This document shows, piece after piece, positions 37,571 through 45,834 of a stretch of DNA of 64,000 nucleotides. A program made the translations under genes and the position numbers. Below the pieces are notes generated by a model. It was not told where the DNA came from. It saw nothing but the letters and a program-made list of their open reading frames with translations, and made no database searches. The stretch is taken from positions 1 to 64,000 of the forward strand of contig DASXUY010000049.1 of assembly GCA_036504535.1 (NCBI GenBank), read 5' to 3'. Each line of letters starts with the position of its first letter. Position 1 is the stretch's first letter. The DNA comes from JARLGU01 sp036504535. Lineage in GTDB: Bacteria > Armatimonadota > Armatimonadia > Armatimonadales > Capsulimonadaceae.

Positions 37571-37990
37571 GGCGACCGTGCCGCCCACCCAGCCCGTCAA
37601 CGACAGCGTACTCAGAGTGTTGCCGTTTTGGCTGTCGTGGACGGTCGCGGGTCACGTGACCTTGAGGAGGTAGTAGACCGGGTCGAAGTAGACGGCGTGG
37701 AACTGGTCTTCCTTGCCGTGGCCGAGGTAGCCGTTGGAGTAGTTGCCACCGTACGTCCTAAACGATCCCGCGTCGCCGGTTTCGGAGCGGTACACGCTAG
37801 CGGTGGCCCACTCGTACGTCACATACGCCTGTCCGGAGCCGTCGGAGTCGAGCGTACCGGGGACACTGGTCGCCTTCACGGTGCAGGTGATGGTGTCGCC
37901 GACATTCGCCGGGTTCGGCTGCCAGCCGCCGGTAACGTCTTCGACGGTCAGCGCTGGGATCGCGGAGCCGCCGTAGTCGACCACAGGCGG
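37571..37990 (-). pseudogene. Remnant of Rhs-associated surface module (copy 3)
   Basis: The minus strand encodes ALTVEDVTGGWQPNPANVGD, TYEWATASVYRSETGDAGSF, GNYSNGYLGHGKEDQFHAVY and FDPVYYLLKVT. A TGA then takes the place of the conserved Cys codon of the intact copy (VTCAATVHDS in 3291-9221), and the homology continues in frame as PATVHDS and GWVGGT. It is the best preserved of the two remnants and lacks any start signal. It sits 39 bp beyond the RACo stop codon. Confidence 0.75.
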
Positions 37991-38028
37991 CGAGGAGTAG
38001 GTGCCGCAGGAGGCTCCGCCCGCATTGG

Positions 38029-39816
38029 CTACGCGGGCATCATCAGCTGGTCGATGTAGTTGTCTTCGAACATGGGCTCAAGGTTGAGTTCGATGATCTC
38101 TACGTCATTCGGGATTGACAGCATATCCTCGATTGCTGTGACATCCATCAGCGCGAGATACGCGCCCGCCAGCGATGTGTTTCCGACCACCTGGATTTGC
38201 GACGCGGTGAAACCGGGGAGCAGACCGCAGCCGATAGCGCTGCTGATGTTGATGTGCATTCCGAAACCACCGGCGAGATAGACCATTTCTATGTCGGACG
38301 GCTTGATTCCGACACGGTTCATGAGGGTGATAATCCCCGCAGCGATAGCGCCCTTCGCCTGCATCAGCGTTGCGATGTCCGTCTCCGAGATGCCTATCGG
38401 GCGGTTCCCCTGCCCGGTTGCGATGCGGAATGATTTCGAGTACTCGTCATCGAAAAGCTTGCCGTAATCGTTCGCAACCGCCGTAAAGCGTCCTCGCTCC
38501 GAGATCAGGCCCGCCATGTAGCCCGTGGACAGGAAGTCAAGGTAGGCTGTCCCGCAGAGACCGGTGGGCTTTCCTTCGCCGATCTGCTCGTACTCAATGA
38601 CGCCGCGAATCGCATCAACGCTGATATGGCTGATTGCTCCGTCGGCGGCGCGGACTCCCGACGACAAACCAGACCCTTCGAACGCTGGCCCGGCGGCAGT
38701 GGCGCAGGCGTACATTTTGCCGTTGTATTTCAGAACGATTTCACCGTTGGTACCGATGTCCACCAGCATTCGGGGGCGCTCATCAAACACCAATCCGCTG
38801 GCTAGGATGCCGCAGGTGATGTCGGCTCCCACGTAGGCAGCAAGCCCCGGCAAGAGATGCACTGGCGCATATCCCCCCGGTAGCCCGATATCGGCGGCGC
38901 TGAACGATCGGTAGTCGAGGAATTTGGGAGTAAACGGCGCCATCCCCATGGAGCCGGGATTCGTGCCGGTCAACAGGTGCAGCATCGTCGTGTTACCAGC
39001 AATCATATAAGTGCGCAGATCGTGCACGGATGCGTGGATAGAGTCGAGCGCATCGATGAGCAACGGCGTAATGGTTTCGGCTACGACGGCTTCCTGCAGT
39101 TGCGAAACGCCGTTGGGATCCACCAGGCACATATTGATACGGGTGAGAACGTCCTCGCCGAGGCGGATCTGCTGGTTAAAGGCGCCCGCCTGCGTGAGCA
39201 CTTCCCCGCTGGCAAGGTCAACGAGTTGCACAACCACTGTGGTAGTGCCGATATCGATGGCCGCTCCAAGCTGCCATGAACCGGGATTTGGATCAACTCC
39301 CATGACGCGCCATCCGTCGCGTGAATAGGCGACGGCGATAGGATCGCCAGGCTGGGCACGTGGGCCGATAGGTCGGTCGGGAGCCATCGGTCGGCCATCG
39401 CCGAGACCGACTCCGCCTTGGGCGAACATCTTCGGCTCCATGGGAAGCCGCCGCCAGACGGGATCGTCCGCGTGATTGATGTTAATGCGGTAGGTCGAAA
39501 CGACTTGTGGGGCGTGCGAGACGAGCGAACGCGCAGGGATAATAATCGAGAATGGCTCGTCGTCAACCGGCGCATGCTGGCAAGCCCGAAGCGAGATAGG
39601 TGTGGATGTCGCAGCGATATCGAGCCCGGTTTCGATATTGCGAACTCGCCCGCCGACCAACTCCACCATGCAGGCGTTACATTGACCCCGCTGGCCGCAG
39701 CGAGTGTTCAGGGCCATTTCGTGGCCCCGGAGCATATCGCTAATGGGTCTTCCTGGCCCGCCATCGTCTTGAACGACTGTCGTGCGCCCGTCCGCCAACT
39801 CGATTTCCATCTTCAT
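38029..39816 (-). CDS. Corrinoid-protein reductive activator (RACo/RamA-like ASKHA ATPase)
   Basis: A 595-aa protein with an N-terminal [2Fe-2S] ferredoxin-like domain (C40, C46, C49, C79 in a C-X5-C-X2-C-X29-C pattern). A linker region and a C-terminal ASKHA-fold ATPase follow (DUF4445), with phosphate-binding blocks GAAIDIGTTTVVVQL, AGNTTM, LVDIGTNGEIVL and YLAGGFGMHI. Members use ATP to drive reduction of Co(II) to Co(I), rescuing corrinoid proteins after oxidation. The corrinoid protein at 41041 is the obvious client. The start at MKMEI is preceded by only a weak AGG; the ATG two codons later is an alternative. It is cytoplasmic and transcribed away from the methyltransferase genes. Confidence 0.88.
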   Translation of the reverse strand: MKMEIELADGRTTVVQDDGGPGRPISDMLRGHEMALNTRCGQRGQCNACMVELVGGRVRNIETGLDIAATSTPISLRACQHAPVDDEPFSIIIPARSLVSHAPQVVSTYRININHADDPVWRRLPMEPKMFAQGGVGLGDGRPMAPDRPIGPRAQPGDPIAVAYSRDGWRVMGVDPNPGSWQLGAAIDIGTTTVVVQLVDLASGEVLTQAGAFNQQIRLGEDVLTRINMCLVDPNGVSQLQEAVVAETITPLLIDALDSIHASVHDLRTYMIAGNTTMLHLLTGTNPGSMGMAPFTPKFLDYRSFSAADIGLPGGYAPVHLLPGLAAYVGADITCGILASGLVFDERPRMLVDIGTNGEIVLKYNGKMYACATAAGPAFEGSGLSSGVRAADGAISHISVDAIRGVIEYEQIGEGKPTGLCGTAYLDFLSTGYMAGLISERGRFTAVANDYGKLFDDEYSKSFRIATGQGNRPIGISETDIATLMQAKGAIAAGIITLMNRVGIKPSDIEMVYLAGGFGMHINISSAIGCGLLPGFTASQIQVVGNTSLAGAYLALMDVTAIEDMLSIPNDVEIIELNLEPMFEDNYIDQLMMPA

Positions 39817-39956
39817 TGTATGTAAATCCTGTCCCTACTAGAATGATATGTTCCGCTGATTAGTGCGATGTTTCGTGCCGTCCCGATGCCAACAAATGGC
39901 CTAGAGACACGCAACTGTTGTCAAAGTACTAAAGGGGAATCAAATTCACTGCTGCT

Positions 39957-40718
39957 CTAAACCGTGGAGTGGTTCGAGACGTCCTTTGGCACGTGAATTT
40001 GGATAATATTGTCGTCGCCGCTCATCGCAAGCGACTCGCCTGGCCCCAGGACAAGGAACCTATCGTCGTCCCACGGCCCGGTCAGTAAATCCTTCAAAAG
40101 TGTGGGGTCGCCAACTTCGCGGTCACACTTCCACTTAAGCCAGTCAGCGCATTTCTGCGTGTAAGCAAGATCTTCGTCCGTCACGCCGATACCAAGGTCC
40201 ACATACGTGGCGCGATCATACGCCTGGAACCAGTGCTGCTCCGATTCCATCAAGAACTGCGCATTGTCGTCCCCATACTTCTCGGCGTACTCCGCGTAAA
40301 GCTTCTCGTAGCGCTCCTGGCCGGGAGGAAGGTGGTGCTTGTTCCATCCGGGACTGTACCAGTACGTGCCGGGGTTGTTCTTAACGTAGTCCGCGTACCG
40401 CCTGCGATCACCCAGCAGCAGCGTTATGCAGTCATGGGCGCGGGCAATCACAAGCGTTGCGTTCACAGCGGATACGCCAACAGTTCCACGGCTGCAGAGG
40501 CCGTAACCGAGAACTATCGCGGTGGGGTTATGCTCACGCTCTACACGGATGATCGCGTTTTGAAGTTCGGTCCGAAGGTTGCCAGGTTCGTTGTGGAGGC
40601 CCTGTTCGAGGAGTTCGATATGTACAACATTCGGACAGCTTTTGGCGAATTCCGCAATCTCCATTTCGAGGACGGCGCAGGTGATTACAGCAACACGAGA
40701 TTGGACATCTTGAGGCAT
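39957..40718 (-). CDS. DUF1638 protein
   Basis: A 253-aa cytoplasmic protein with DUF1638 features: an opening AVITCAVLEMEI, the central IVLGYGLCSRG and the ARAHDCITLLLGDRRRY block, then YWYSPGW. The start is set at the ATG of PQDVQSRVAV because AAGGA lies seven bases upstream; a start ten codons earlier has no ribosome binding site. DUF1638 genes are frequently found beside corrinoid methyltransferase systems and this one lies between the RACo gene and the corrinoid protein. Its reaction is unknown. Conserved Cys and His residues suggest metal or corrinoid handling (inference). Confidence 0.85.
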   Translation of the reverse strand: MPQDVQSRVAVITCAVLEMEIAEFAKSCPNVVHIELLEQGLHNEPGNLRTELQNAIIRVEREHNPTAIVLGYGLCSRGTVGVSAVNATLVIARAHDCITLLLGDRRRYADYVKNNPGTYWYSPGWNKHHLPPGQERYEKLYAEYAEKYGDDNAQFLMESEQHWFQAYDRATYVDLGIGVTDEDLAYTQKCADWLKWKCDREVGDPTLLKDLLTGPWDDDRFLVLGPGESLAMSGDDNIIQIHVPKDVSNHSTV

Positions 40719-41040
40719 AAGGTCATCCTTGACCGTTGCGATCAGCAAGGCCGTACCGATTTAAGCTCTCAGGCAGTACGGAATTGATTAGCGCATTGAG
40801 TCTTAATGGTTGTATCCCAAACTTTACCACGGAATTCCCCCTATCCTCAAGTGCTAACGATCACAATCGGCTATAGCGGGGATGAACCAGTATTGCCCGC
40901 ACCGTAGAATGATCAGTAGGCCACATCACAAGCCAAGACGGCATAGAAAGTTTTGGAATTTGCGAGCACGTGCGAATCGCCCAACAGAGCTATTGGGGCG
41001 ACTCGGCCAACGAGTTCATCGACGGCGACTGGAGAAGTAT

Positions 41041-41667
41041 ATGACCGATTTCAAGAAGCTGACCGATGCCATCAAAGCCGGAAGTCGCGTTGAGGCCGTA
41101 AGGCTAACGTCCAAGGCTATCGCGGACGGCGAGGACCTTAATTCAATTCTCTCGGCCCTGATCGCTGGCATGGATGATGTGGGTCGCAAGTTCAAAGCCA
41201 ACGAGATATTTGTGCCCGAAGTTCTCATCGCCGCGCGAGCCATGAAAGAGGGCCTGGCGGTCCTAGAGCCCATGCTCCTCGCTGCGGGCATAGCGCCTGA
41301 GTTTACTGCCGTGATAGGGACTGTTCAGGGCGACTTGCACGACATCGGCAAGAACCTCGTTGCGATGATGCTGCGTGGGGCAAACTTCAACGTCATCGAC
41401 CTCGGCACCAATGTCCCCGTGGATCGCTTTGTATCCGCCGCAAAGCAACACAACGCCAATGTCGTAGGGCTTTCCGCGCTCCTTACGACCACCATGCCAG
41501 CAATGAAAACAGCGGTGGACGCTATTCGCGGTGCTGGAATCACCGCGAAGATCCTGATTGGCGGCGCGCCGATCACCAGTGAGTTTGCCGCGCAAATAGG
41601 CGCGGACGGCTTCGCGCCAGATGCTGCAAGCGCGGTCGATGTCGCCCGAAGACTCGTCGCAGCCTAG
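41041..41667 (+). CDS. Corrinoid (B12-binding) methyltransferase protein
   Basis: A 208-aa corrinoid protein of the MtaC/MtbC/MttC type. Residues 1-85 form the helical cap domain (DDVGRKFKANEIFVPEVLIA). Residues about 88-208 form the Rossmann-like B12 domain with GDLHDIGKN (D98-x-H100-xx-G103, H100 being the lower cobalt ligand), VGLSALLTTTM and ILIGGAPIT. It would carry a methyl group on Co between a donor-specific methyltransferase and an acceptor methyltransferase. The ATG with GGAGAAG eight bases upstream was chosen over a longer in-frame start at 40882 that has no family similarity. It opens a likely operon with the two UroD-like genes. No cobalamin riboswitch was recognised upstream. 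Confidence 0.9.
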   Translation: MTDFKKLTDAIKAGSRVEAVRLTSKAIADGEDLNSILSALIAGMDDVGRKFKANEIFVPEVLIAARAMKEGLAVLEPMLLAAGIAPEFTAVIGTVQGDLHDIGKNLVAMMLRGANFNVIDLGTNVPVDRFVSAAKQHNANVVGLSALLTTTMPAMKTAVDAIRGAGITAKILIGGAPITSEFAAQIGADGFAPDAASAVDVARRLVAA

Positions 41668-41747
41668 ATCGATTACAAGATAGACCGCCGCGACAAGCGT
41701 CTGCAGCAGTGTAGATTTTGGTCTCGAACGGTCGTGAGGATACAGTA

Positions 41748-42836
41748 ATGAGCCATGCTTCGCTAACAGGACAAGAGCGCGTCGCCCGAATGTTCACGCG
41801 CCAGGATCAAGACCGTGTGCCGCGCCACGATACGTTTTGGAGCGCCACGATTGCGCGTTGGCAGGCCGAAGGACTGGACGGCGGCGTTGACGCCGCATTG
41901 GACACGCTAGAAAGCGACTTTCGTCCCGTCTGCTGGAGCATGCCGGTCCCGTTCCCGGGGCTCGACGAGGTTGTCTCCGAAGACGCAGAGAGCGAGACGA
42001 TTCGCGACATGTTCGGCAACATCATTCGCCGCTCCAAGGACGGCCAATCCGAAAATGAGTACCTTCGCTTTGGTTGCGTTGACCGGGATGACTGGGATCA
42101 AACCTACAAGCCGCTGATGGTGACCGCCGGGCTGCACGTGGACGTTGACAGCGCCAGAGTCGCGCTCGCCGAAGGCAAACGGCGTGGCCAGTGGACCTTC
42201 TTCTCCGCGTGTGAGACGTTACAAATGGCCCGCCAGATGCTTGGCGAAGAGACGACCCTTATTGCAATGGGCGAAGAGCCTGATTTCATCCGCGACGTGT
42301 CCAGCATCTACACCGACCTCGTGCTTCGGGACCTGCAGGCGCTTTACGACAACGGGGTTCAGCCCGATGGTCTCTGGGTGTTCGGCGACATGGCGTACAA
42401 CTACGGCCCGATCTGCTCACCGCGCATGTACCGCGAGCTAATCTGGCCCGATCACGTCCGCCTCGTCGAATGGGCTCACTCCCACAAAATGCCCGTCATC
42501 TACCATAGCGACGGCAACGTGATGCCAGTGATGGACATGTACGTCCTCGCAGGCTTCGATTGCATTCACCCGCTTGAGAGCCGGTCGTCAATGAGCTTGC
42601 GCGACGTGACAACGAAGTATGGCGCGAAGCTGGCAACATTCGGAAATATCGACGTGGACATACTCGCCACAAACGACGCGTCCCAAATAGAGCAAGAGAT
42701 CGCATCAAAGCTAGAGATCGGAAAATCGACCCGGAGCTACGCATACCATTCCGATCACTCCGTGCCGCCTACAGTCACCTGGGAGACCTATAAGCTGGTT
42801 ATCGGTCTGCTCAATCATCACGGATATTACGAATAA
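41748..42836 (+). CDS. UroD-superfamily methyltransferase-like protein 1
   Basis: A 362-aa TIM-barrel protein of the uroporphyrinogen decarboxylase superfamily, the fold of MtaA/MtbA and related corrinoid:acceptor methyltransferases. The ATG of MSHASLTGQERV follows GAGGA by seven bases; an upstream in-frame ATG lacks one. Motifs include GDMAYNYGPICSPRMYRELI WP and the strand-end IYHSDGNVMP, where canonical MtaA enzymes have H-x-C zinc ligands; here the Cys is Asp. A C-terminal YHSDHSVPPTVTWE block contributes two more His residues. True UroD is unlikely because of the corrinoid neighbours. Candidate roles are demethylation of a methoxyl, betaine-type or amine substrate, or methyl transfer to tetrahydrofolate. 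It lies 80 bp after the corrinoid gene. Confidence 0.8.
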   Translation: MSHASLTGQERVARMFTRQDQDRVPRHDTFWSATIARWQAEGLDGGVDAALDTLESDFRPVCWSMPVPFPGLDEVVSEDAESETIRDMFGNIIRRSKDGQSENEYLRFGCVDRDDWDQTYKPLMVTAGLHVDVDSARVALAEGKRRGQWTFFSACETLQMARQMLGEETTLIAMGEEPDFIRDVSSIYTDLVLRDLQALYDNGVQPDGLWVFGDMAYNYGPICSPRMYRELIWPDHVRLVEWAHSHKMPVIYHSDGNVMPVMDMYVLAGFDCIHPLESRSSMSLRDVTTKYGAKLATFGNIDVDILATNDASQIEQEIASKLEIGKSTRSYAYHSDHSVPPTVTWETYKLVIGLLNHHGYYE

Positions 42837-42987
42837 CTCAGCGCCTATGGGCGATACGATCTTCGCCCCACGCGGGGGGCGAACGCAACACTACCAGTAT
42901 TTTTTGACACAAATCGTGCCGAAAACGACTGATCGATGTTTGGTTCAGGGCTCATTTTGAGCCATACGCTCGCGATTGTTTTGCACT

Positions 42988-43009
42988 GATTGCAAGGCAA
43001 TTTGCAATC
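42988..43009. promoter_or_regulatory. Candidate palindromic operator
   Basis: Perfect 8-bp inverted repeat GATTGCAA-N6-TTGCAATC, 37 bp before the ATG of the second UroD-like gene in a 210-bp intergenic gap. The TTGCAA half-site style resembles LacI-family operators. A separate hairpin (TTCGCCCC / GGGGGCGAA, about 42862-42881) lies closer to the preceding stop codon. Confidence 0.45.
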
Positions 43010-43046
43010 GGTATGGTTCGCCTCGCAGCCTGGTAGGAGTATGACA

Positions 43047-44204
43047 ATGTTGCAAGGATTTGACTATCTCGCGCATAACCAGGAGGTCATGGCCGTCTGG
43101 GACAGCTACAACAAACGAAACCCCATCCGTGTCCCCATCATCTGGGGAATGAACACGCGATACACAATGCTCAACGAGATTGCGAACCCCCGCAAGATCA
43201 CCTACGAGCAGTATTTCGATGATCCCGCGATCATGCTCGAACGGCTACTGGAGCATCAAGAGTTTATCCGGATGAACGTGCGGCAGGATGCGGAAATGGG
43301 CCTACCGAGCGACGGATGGCATGTGTGGGTCGACTTCCAGAACACAGCCGAGGCAGCGTGGTTCGGCTGCAAAGTCAAATACTGCGCCGATCAAGTTCCC
43401 GATACCGAGCCATTGCTAACGGACAGCAATAAGTACATGCTCCTAGATGCCGGGATCCCCGACCCGTTCGCTGGCGGCATCATGGCGAAGAACTGGGAGT
43501 TCTATAACTACATGCTGCGGGCCAAGCACAATGGATTCACGTGGCGTGGTCGCCCATTGATCTCGGTGACGCCCGAAGGTCTCACTACCGACGGTCCGCT
43601 CACCATTGCCTGCAACCTGCGGGGCACGACATCGTTCTTCATGGACCTGCTGGATGATACCGACTACGCTATGGCGCTTCTTGGTTATGTCACCGAAGCC
43701 ACTATTGCGCGCATAAAAGCGTTCCGAGCGCAACTTGGTATGCCCGCAAAAGCCGAGAATTTCTTCTTCGCCGATGACAGCATACAGCTGATCTCAAACG
43801 AAACGTACCGCAAAGTGGTCTACCCGTTCCACAAGCGCCTCGTCGACGAGTTCGCAAGCGGCGGGGATAACCGTGTGCATTTGTGCGGCGACGCCAGTAG
43901 GCACTTCGTCTACATGCGCGATACCCTCGGCATTAAGTCTTTCGACACCGGTTTTCCAATCAACCTCGGCATTGTTCGCCAGCAACTTGGACCCGATGTC
44001 GAAATTCTCGGCGGACCATCCGTCCCGTTTCTCAAATGGGCAACGCCAACCGAAGTTCGAGCCGAGGTTCGCCGCATCCTGACATCCGGAGTCATGGACG
44101 GCAAGCGGTTCATTCTTCGCGAAGCCAACAACCTCGCGCCAGATATCCCTCTCGCAAACCTCGCCGCAATGTACGACGCAGGCCGCGAGTTTGGGCGATA
44201 CTAG
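43047..44204 (+). CDS. UroD-superfamily methyltransferase-like protein 2
   Basis: A 385-aa UroD-superfamily protein. The start is the second of two close ATGs (43041, 43047), because TAGGAG ends seven bases before the second but only one base before the first. It contains NRVHLCGDASRHF (H-x-C as in MtaA-type zinc sites), FFFADDSIQLIS near the barrel mouth and GGPSVPFLKWATPTEVR. The third Cys ligand of MtaA/MtbA in the C-terminal part is not evident (ILREANNLAPDIPLAN takes its place). Similarity to protein 1 is low, so the two probably have different roles, for example one demethylase and one acceptor methyltransferase. The gap and operator upstream suggest separate regulation from the first two genes. 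Confidence 0.8.
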   Translation: MLQGFDYLAHNQEVMAVWDSYNKRNPIRVPIIWGMNTRYTMLNEIANPRKITYEQYFDDPAIMLERLLEHQEFIRMNVRQDAEMGLPSDGWHVWVDFQNTAEAAWFGCKVKYCADQVPDTEPLLTDSNKYMLLDAGIPDPFAGGIMAKNWEFYNYMLRAKHNGFTWRGRPLISVTPEGLTTDGPLTIACNLRGTTSFFMDLLDDTDYAMALLGYVTEATIARIKAFRAQLGMPAKAENFFFADDSIQLISNETYRKVVYPFHKRLVDEFASGGDNRVHLCGDASRHFVYMRDTLGIKSFDTGFPINLGIVRQQLGPDVEILGGPSVPFLKWATPTEVRAEVRRILTSGVMDGKRFILREANNLAPDIPLANLAAMYDAGREFGRY

Positions 44205-44227
44205 AGCGAGCGATTATAAGGCGCGTC

Positions 44228-44246
44228 ATGCCGCCGGGGCATTTTT
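44228..44246 (+). terminator. Weak intrinsic terminator after UroD-like gene 2
   Basis: ATGCC / GGCAT five-base-pair stem with a short GC loop, immediately followed by TTTTT, 24 bp past the stop codon. Short stem, hence moderate confidence. Confidence 0.45.
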
Positions 44247-44386
44247 AGGGATGGGTGGCCGGGGAGTTTGTAGTGCGCGCCGTAGCGTTGCGTGTTTATT
44301 GCACGCGTGGATTGCTGCTGTAGTATTCAGTGTCATCGTAGAAGGCGCGCACCGGACCGACAAGAACGGCAAGGTATAACGTTAGC

Positions 44387-45121
44387 GTGCAGAAACACCA
44401 ACACGCGCCCCACCCCAAACACACTGGTGAGAGCCTCATCACGCCGCTGCCACTGCGGCGTCCCGTGGCATTACGGTCCATCTGCCTGGGGCTGATGCCG
44501 TGGGCGGCGGCTGGGATCGGGTCATATGCCCTCCACAGCGCGGTGGCGTCGTTTGTGCTGTACCACCTGCTGTGCGCTTCGGTCGCCCTTGTGTACCACC
44601 GCAGATTCGGGCCGCGCGAACACCGCCCGCTGCCTATCCACCGCTGGGCAGCGATTGCCGGGGTATGCCTGTTGGTCTGCCTTGGCGCCTATGTTGCCGT
44701 CGGGTACCTGGGCTGGCTGATAAACCCGGCGCATGTGCGCGCTGGCCTGCATGAGCAGCATTTGGGGACGAGTATTGGCGCGTTCGCGGCGCTTTATGCC
44801 TACTTCGCAATCGTTAACCCCATCGCCGAAGAGTTCTTCTGGCGCGGCAGTATCTACCTCGGTCTGCGCGCTGGCGGCTGGCGCGTCGCGAAGGCGTCGT
44901 TTGTGACGGCCATCCTGTTCGGATCCTGGCACTGGTTGATAGTGCGCCTGTTCTTTTCGCCAGAGGCAGCGGCGTTCATTACGGTTGGGATCATCGCGGT
45001 CGGCTGGGCATTCGCTCACCTTTACGAGCGATCCCACTCGATACCCCTCGTGATCCTCGTCCACGCCCTTGGTGCCGACGTCCCTATCCTCGTCGCGCTG
45101 TGGGCGGCGGTGATGCGGTAA
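44387..45121 (+). CDS. CPBP-family intramembrane metalloprotease
   Basis: A 244-aa protein with about six hydrophobic segments and the CPBP (CAAX protease and bacteriocin-processing, 'Abi') motifs: NPIAEEFFWRG (E148, E149, R153), FGSWH (H182) and a C-terminal HALGAD. Family members are membrane glutamyl proteases or related enzymes; roles range from bacteriocin self-immunity to prenyl-protein processing. The GTG start at 44387 is the only start ahead of the first membrane segment, with a poor AAGG 12 bases upstream. The gene stands alone between the corrinoid cluster and a minus-strand gene, giving no context for a substrate. Confidence 0.8.
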   Translation: MQKHQHAPHPKHTGESLITPLPLRRPVALRSICLGLMPWAAAGIGSYALHSAVASFVLYHLLCASVALVYHRRFGPREHRPLPIHRWAAIAGVCLLVCLGAYVAVGYLGWLINPAHVRAGLHEQHLGTSIGAFAALYAYFAIVNPIAEEFFWRGSIYLGLRAGGWRVAKASFVTAILFGSWHWLIVRLFFSPEAAAFITVGIIAVGWAFAHLYERSHSIPLVILVHALGADVPILVALWAAVMR

Positions 45122-45144
45122 CGGTAACGCGCCACGAAACGACG

Positions 45145-45651
45145 CTACGCTCTGGTGGTTTCAGGATTTCTGGTAAGCGGAACCTCGCGATGTGGCGATA
45201 TGCGGTGGTACTCACCGGCAATCGCGCTAAACCAGCCGTTGGGGATTGGGTTGAATGTCGGGATAGGCAGTGTCAGCGCGCAGTAGTGGATCAATACCTG
45301 ATACGCATGATCGAGGCAATTGTTGCCGGTTGCTGAATAGCCAATAACCTCGTTGTTGGCGACCACTCTGAGTGCGGCGTCCGGGTCCGGCGTGAGGACC
45401 TTGAGCGATTTGTAATCCTCGTAATTCCCTTCCCGCATCACCTCTTCCATCTCGGCTATCGACTTCACTTCGCGATGCCAGCTGCCATTATCCACTCCCA
45501 CGGGAATCCACTCGTGCATGCCGGTATTCTCGGTGCCGCCGCAAACGATCACGTCGCCGACGGTGAACCCCCACGCTACATGCCCCGCCGAACCGCCGTT
45601 ACCGAGGGGGACGCTGACTTTTCTGCGAAAGACAAATGCTGTGCCAGCCAT
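45145..45651 (-). CDS. Papain-like (permuted NlpC/P60 or LRAT-like) protein
   Basis: A 168-aa soluble protein with no signal peptide. Motif layout: GHVAWGF with H24 early, a GGTENTG loop, then GNNCLDHAYQVL with C112 late. A His-before-Cys order is what circularly permuted NlpC/P60 and LRAT-type cysteine hydrolases show; the Cys starts a helix as expected for a nucleophile. Function could be amidase or acyltransferase, or the site could be inactive. The family is not firmly recognised. The ATG at 45651 has no strong ribosome binding site; it is divergent from the GT9 gene at 45835. Confidence 0.5.
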   Translation of the reverse strand: MAGTAFVFRRKVSVPLGNGGSAGHVAWGFTVGDVIVCGGTENTGMHEWIPVGVDNGSWHREVKSIAEMEEVMREGNYEDYKSLKVLTPDPDAALRVVANNEVIGYSATGNNCLDHAYQVLIHYCALTLPIPTFNPIPNGWFSAIAGEYHRISPHREVPLTRNPETTRA

Positions 45652-45834
45652 GATTGTGCCTCCAAGCTACTGCGGCACATTTACCCAAAAATATCTTATG
45701 CTACACGGGAAGCCAACCGGCAACGGGCTGGCTTCATTTCTCCGTCATGGCGCATGAGGTAAAATGCATGCGTTGCCTATTGTGCGCCGTGTCGATGCGG
45801 AACGACATACTCGCGACATGCTGGTTGAAAGGCT

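Noticed and set aside
37645..37655. TGA at a conserved Cys position, considered as possible selenocysteine
   Set aside because: The fragment has no start signal and no visible downstream hairpin of the expected kind, and it is an isolated remnant of a larger gene; nonsense decay is simpler.
40749..41040. Possible cobalamin riboswitch ahead of the corrinoid gene
   Set aside because: I could not find the conserved B12-box or the surrounding stems in the divergent region; sequence does not support it.
41748..44204. Annotation of the UroD-like genes as hemE (heme biosynthesis)
   Set aside because: Neighbouring corrinoid protein, RACo activator and DUF1638, plus H-x-C-type residues in one of them, favour corrinoid-linked methyltransferases; no other heme gene is present.
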